Shown in pieces: positions 61,838-64,000 of a DNA stretch of 64,000 bases. The DNA is from Akkermansiaceae bacterium. GTDB lineage: Bacteria > Verrucomicrobiota > Verrucomicrobiia > Verrucomicrobiales > Akkermansiaceae. Location of the stretch: positions 1-64,000 of the forward strand of contig JANYEC010000024.1 in assembly GCA_025363295.1 (NCBI GenBank). The letters run 5' to 3'. A model generated the notes under the pieces. It did no database searches and was not told the DNA's origin. It saw only the letters and a list, made by a program, of their open reading frames with translations. How positions within the stretch are numbered: the first letter of the stretch is position 1; every line of letters starts with the position of its first letter. A program made the position numbers and the translations under genes.

Positions 61838-62338
61838 CTACTTTGCAGCGGTGCCTTGGAATTTAATCTTCGTGGTGTTTACATCCAAAAGCGGGGCGAG
61901 TTCGAATACGTTTTCATAGCCGTATGCGTGGAGGTTGATGAAGGTCTGGATATTGAGGGCGACGGTGATACTTTTTAATGCAAAATTGACCGGTTCGTTT
62001 TTGAAATTGTTATTACAGTAAATCAGGATGCGAGTGGTTTTCTCAGGGATCATCGTTTTTAACGCCTCCTCGGTAAAGTCCGTGAAAGCGAGGTGGATGG
62101 CTCCTTTGATATGGATATTATCATACTTGTCCTTGCTGCGTGCATCGAGAATCACGGTGCCCGGCTCGGCAGCCATCTCGATAAATTTTTCCTCACTGAC
62201 GCGGTGCGCCTCGCGGACAGGATCAAGTTTTTCACTCAGGGCGACGAAGCCGGAATAGTTGATTGCGGGATTCGGGGCCTCTGCGGCGTGGGCGGAAGCG
62301 ATGAACAGCAGGCTATAAAATAGGGCGGTTGTTTTCAT
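61838..62338 (-). CDS. Secreted rhodanese-like domain protein
   Basis: This 166-residue protein has a signal peptide (to about AHA, residue 18). A single rhodanese domain follows: VSEEKFIEMAAEPGTVILDARSKDKYDNIHIKGAIHLAFTDF-like spacing, with the catalytic Cys in LIYCNNNFKNE near 108. The active-site loop is slightly unusual (CNNNFKNE instead of CxxGxR), so sulfurtransferase activity may be altered. A perfect GGAGGTGA ribosome-binding sequence lies 15 nt before the start, longer than the usual spacing. Periplasmic location is inferred. Confidence 0.85.
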   Translation of the reverse strand: MKTTALFYSLLFIASAHAAEAPNPAINYSGFVALSEKLDPVREAHRVSEEKFIEMAAEPGTVILDARSKDKYDNIHIKGAIHLAFTDFTEEALKTMIPEKTTRILIYCNNNFKNEPVNFALKSITVALNIQTFINLHAYGYENVFELAPLLDVNTTKIKFQGTAAK

Positions 62339-62402
62339 AACAACCCTGTTCTATCACCTCCACGGTGATCCGTCTGTAAACGCCCGGTAAAATCGAGCCG
62401 CG

Positions 62403-64000
62403 CTAGACCATGGCGGGTTCCGCGAGGCCGGCACGGACTAAAAGCGGCTCCAGCTCGGGATCCCGGCCCATGAACCGCCGGTAGAGCTCGTCTGGCGGCT
62501 CGGAGTTGCCTTTGCTGAGAATGTGCTCGCGGAAGGCATGCCCGGTTTCGGAGTTGAGCACTCCCTCGTTTTGAAAACGGGTAAAGGCATCCGCATCTAA
62601 CACCTCGGCCCACTTGTAGGAATAGTAACCGGCGGCATATCCGGTGCTGCTGCTAAAGAGGTGGCCGAATCGCCGCATCATAGAGGGCGACGGGGTTTTG
62701 AGAGGTGCCAGATAAGATTCTAACACCTCACGATCCACTGCATCGAGATCCTTGCCGATGAAATCTGATAGACGGATATGGAGTTCCAAATCGAGCTTCG
62801 AAAACGCGAGTTGCCGCATGAAGCCAGACGCGCTGAGATAGTTTTTCGCAGCGATCATTTTCGCAAATAGGTCTGCGGGAATCGGCTCATCAGTTTCAAA
62901 ATGGCGGGCGAAGAGATCAAGAGACGCCCGATCCCAACAAAAGTTCTCCATGATCTGTGAGGGGAGCTCCACAAAATCCCAAGGAACATTCGTTCCGGCA
63001 AGCGACTTGACGGATACCTCGCTGAGCAAACCATGGAGCAGGTGGCCGAACTCGTGAAAAATCGTTTCTACCTCCCCGTGTGTTAGTAACGCGGGCTTGC
63101 CGTCCACTGGGGGGCTCATGTTTCCAATGATGAGGCCGAGATGCGGTTCGCCGAGCGCTCCGGTGTGCAGCGAGTTCATCCAAGCACCACCGCGCTTGGA
63201 TTCGCGAGGATGCCAGTCGGCGTAAAACGAGCCGAGGTGCGCCCCGGTTTTCGAATCGTGGATTTCGTAGAACCCGCACTCGGGATGCCACGTTTCCACT
63301 GGAGTTGATGGTTGAGTCTTGAGAATTGATAGAGAAGAGCCGGGCTCGAAAAAGACGGTTTCTAACTGGCGGATGGTGATACCGAATAGGCGCGAGGCAA
63401 TTTCAAACATGCCAGCCATCACGCCATCGACAGGGAAATACGGGCGCAACGATTCCTCGTCAAAATCGTAGTTTTCCTGGCGTTGCTTTTCCGCCCAGTA
63501 AGCGGCTTCCCATGGCTCTAGCAGGCTAACGGGTTGCCCCGACTTGGCAGCCTTGTATTGAGCGAGCTGTTTGTGTTCCGCGAGGAAGGCCGGCTGGATG
63601 CGGGCGTGGAGGTCTTCGATAAACTTCAGCGCGGACTTCCCATCCTTCGCCATTCGCCGGAGGAGAGTTAGATCCGCAAAATTTTCATGCCCGAGGATGG
63701 AGGCTTTTTCATGACGAAGCTCAAGAATCTGCCAGACCAGCGAGGTGTTATCATATTCTCCGGTGGCTCCGACTTGAGAGGAAGCTTCCCACACTTGATG
63801 CCGGATCCCGTCGTCGTGCAGATGTTGCATGATCGGAAACATGGAGGGAAATTGCAGAGTGAAGCGCCACGCGTTTTCATGGCCTTTCGCACGGGCGTTT
63901 GCCGCAGCACCTGCTATGGCAGATTCGGGTAGACCGGCGAGCTTTGCTTCATCGGTGATGATGAGTTCCCATGCGTTCGTCGAGTCCAGAACATGCTCGG
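62403..64000 (-). CDS. M3-family oligopeptidase (oligopeptidase A-like), partial
   Basis: The frame stays open to the right edge, so the 5' end lies outside the window; 532 codons are visible of an expected roughly 680-700. An ATG at 63842 exists, but coding continues upstream (DEAKLAGLPESAIAGAAANA at the edge). The zinc motif is HEFGHLLHG in TIFHEFGHLLHGLLS, with the downstream third ligand and DFVELPSQIMENFCWD. The AAKNYLSASGFMRQLAFSKLD and GHLFSSSTGYAAGYYSYKWAEVLDADAF blocks are typical. It degrades short peptides, probably in the cytoplasm. Confidence 0.93.
   Translation of the reverse strand, partial: EHVLDSTNAWELIITDEAKLAGLPESAIAGAAANARAKGHENAWRFTLQFPSMFPIMQHLHDDGIRHQVWEASSQVGATGEYDNTSLVWQILELRHEKASILGHENFADLTLLRRMAKDGKSALKFIEDLHARIQPAFLAEHKQLAQYKAAKSGQPVSLLEPWEAAYWAEKQRQENYDFDEESLRPYFPVDGVMAGMFEIASRLFGITIRQLETVFFEPGSSLSILKTQPSTPVETWHPECGFYEIHDSKTGAHLGSFYADWHPRESKRGGAWMNSLHTGALGEPHLGLIIGNMSPPVDGKPALLTHGEVETIFHEFGHLLHGLLSEVSVKSLAGTNVPWDFVELPSQIMENFCWDRASLDLFARHFETDEPIPADLFAKMIAAKNYLSASGFMRQLAFSKLDLELHIRLSDFIGKDLDAVDREVLESYLAPLKTPSPSMMRRFGHLFSSSTGYAAGYYSYKWAEVLDADAFTRFQNEGVLNSETGHAFREHILSKGNSEPPDELYRRFMGRDPELEPLLVRAGLAEPAMV

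Overview
The window looks like a chromosomal segment of a Verrucomicrobiota bacterium, probably near Verrucomicrobiaceae (inference). The signs are a PEP-CTERM protein ending in VPEPSAALLGAIGALGLLRR, a TIGR02597-type secreted protein, a DUF1800/DUF1501 pair, an SHD1-like secreted protease, and many secreted proteins of unknown function. Base composition is moderately GC-rich. Most genes are core housekeeping genes mixed with lineage-specific secreted proteins. I see no prophage, no CRISPR array and no rRNA. One tRNA-Val(GAC) lies at 14426-14500.

Layout. 0.2-6.3 kb: a lipoprotein, a STAS/SpoIIE-phosphatase signalling pair, engB, a Tat-exported phosphatase, a Nudix hydrolase and a lone EboD-like sugar-phosphate cyclase. 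6.3-13.3 kb: a Sel1-repeat protein, an acetate-type Na+ symporter with its DUF485 partner, trpF-tatD, a LysM lipoprotein and a thioredoxin-fold protein without a CxxC. 13.4-18.3 kb: a BlaI-like repressor with a histone-H1-like tail, tRNA-Val, a SirB1-like protein, ctaB coupled to a SMUG1-type glycosylase, and a secreted metalloprotease. 18.5-24.2 kb: pirin, a DoxX-like protein with a damaged start, a structured intergenic region, a stress-type group (YciE-like, a 39-aa membrane peptide, DUF1003) and a frameshifted multi-PAS histidine kinase. 24.2-38.5 kb: HAD, RppH-like Nudix, an IscU/NifU scaffold, a fused ABC exporter, a large secreted coiled protein, ABC-F, nrdR, lspA and ileS.

38.5-44.3 kb is the most dynamic part. 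It holds a RAYT-type Y1 transposase, two identical 25-bp palindromic REP-like elements (one in frame inside ileS, one directly after leuA), a truncated PEP-CTERM tail between two copies of a 27-bp repeat, an intact PEP-CTERM gene and a TIGR02597 gene. From 54.6 down to 42.6 kb a long leftward gene set runs DUF1800, DUF1501, pilin-like, lnt, BaiN/HI0933 oxidoreductase, leuA. 54.8-64 kb: a TIGR03663-like membrane protein coupled to apbE, an ankyrin protein, a Gfo/Idh/MocA oxidoreductase broken by a TGA, a two-component system, a rhodanese and a partial M3 peptidase running off the right edge.

Several adjacent genes overlap by ATGA (16099-16102, 45743-45746, 47978-47981, 56338-56341, 61096-61099). 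These overlaps decide several starts and indicate translational coupling. Three genes carry lesions (start codon, frameshift, nonsense) that could be true decay or sequence error. The best candidates for new biology are the BlaI/H1-tail fusion, the REP inside ileS with a nearby RAYT, and the repeat-flanked PEP-CTERM tail.
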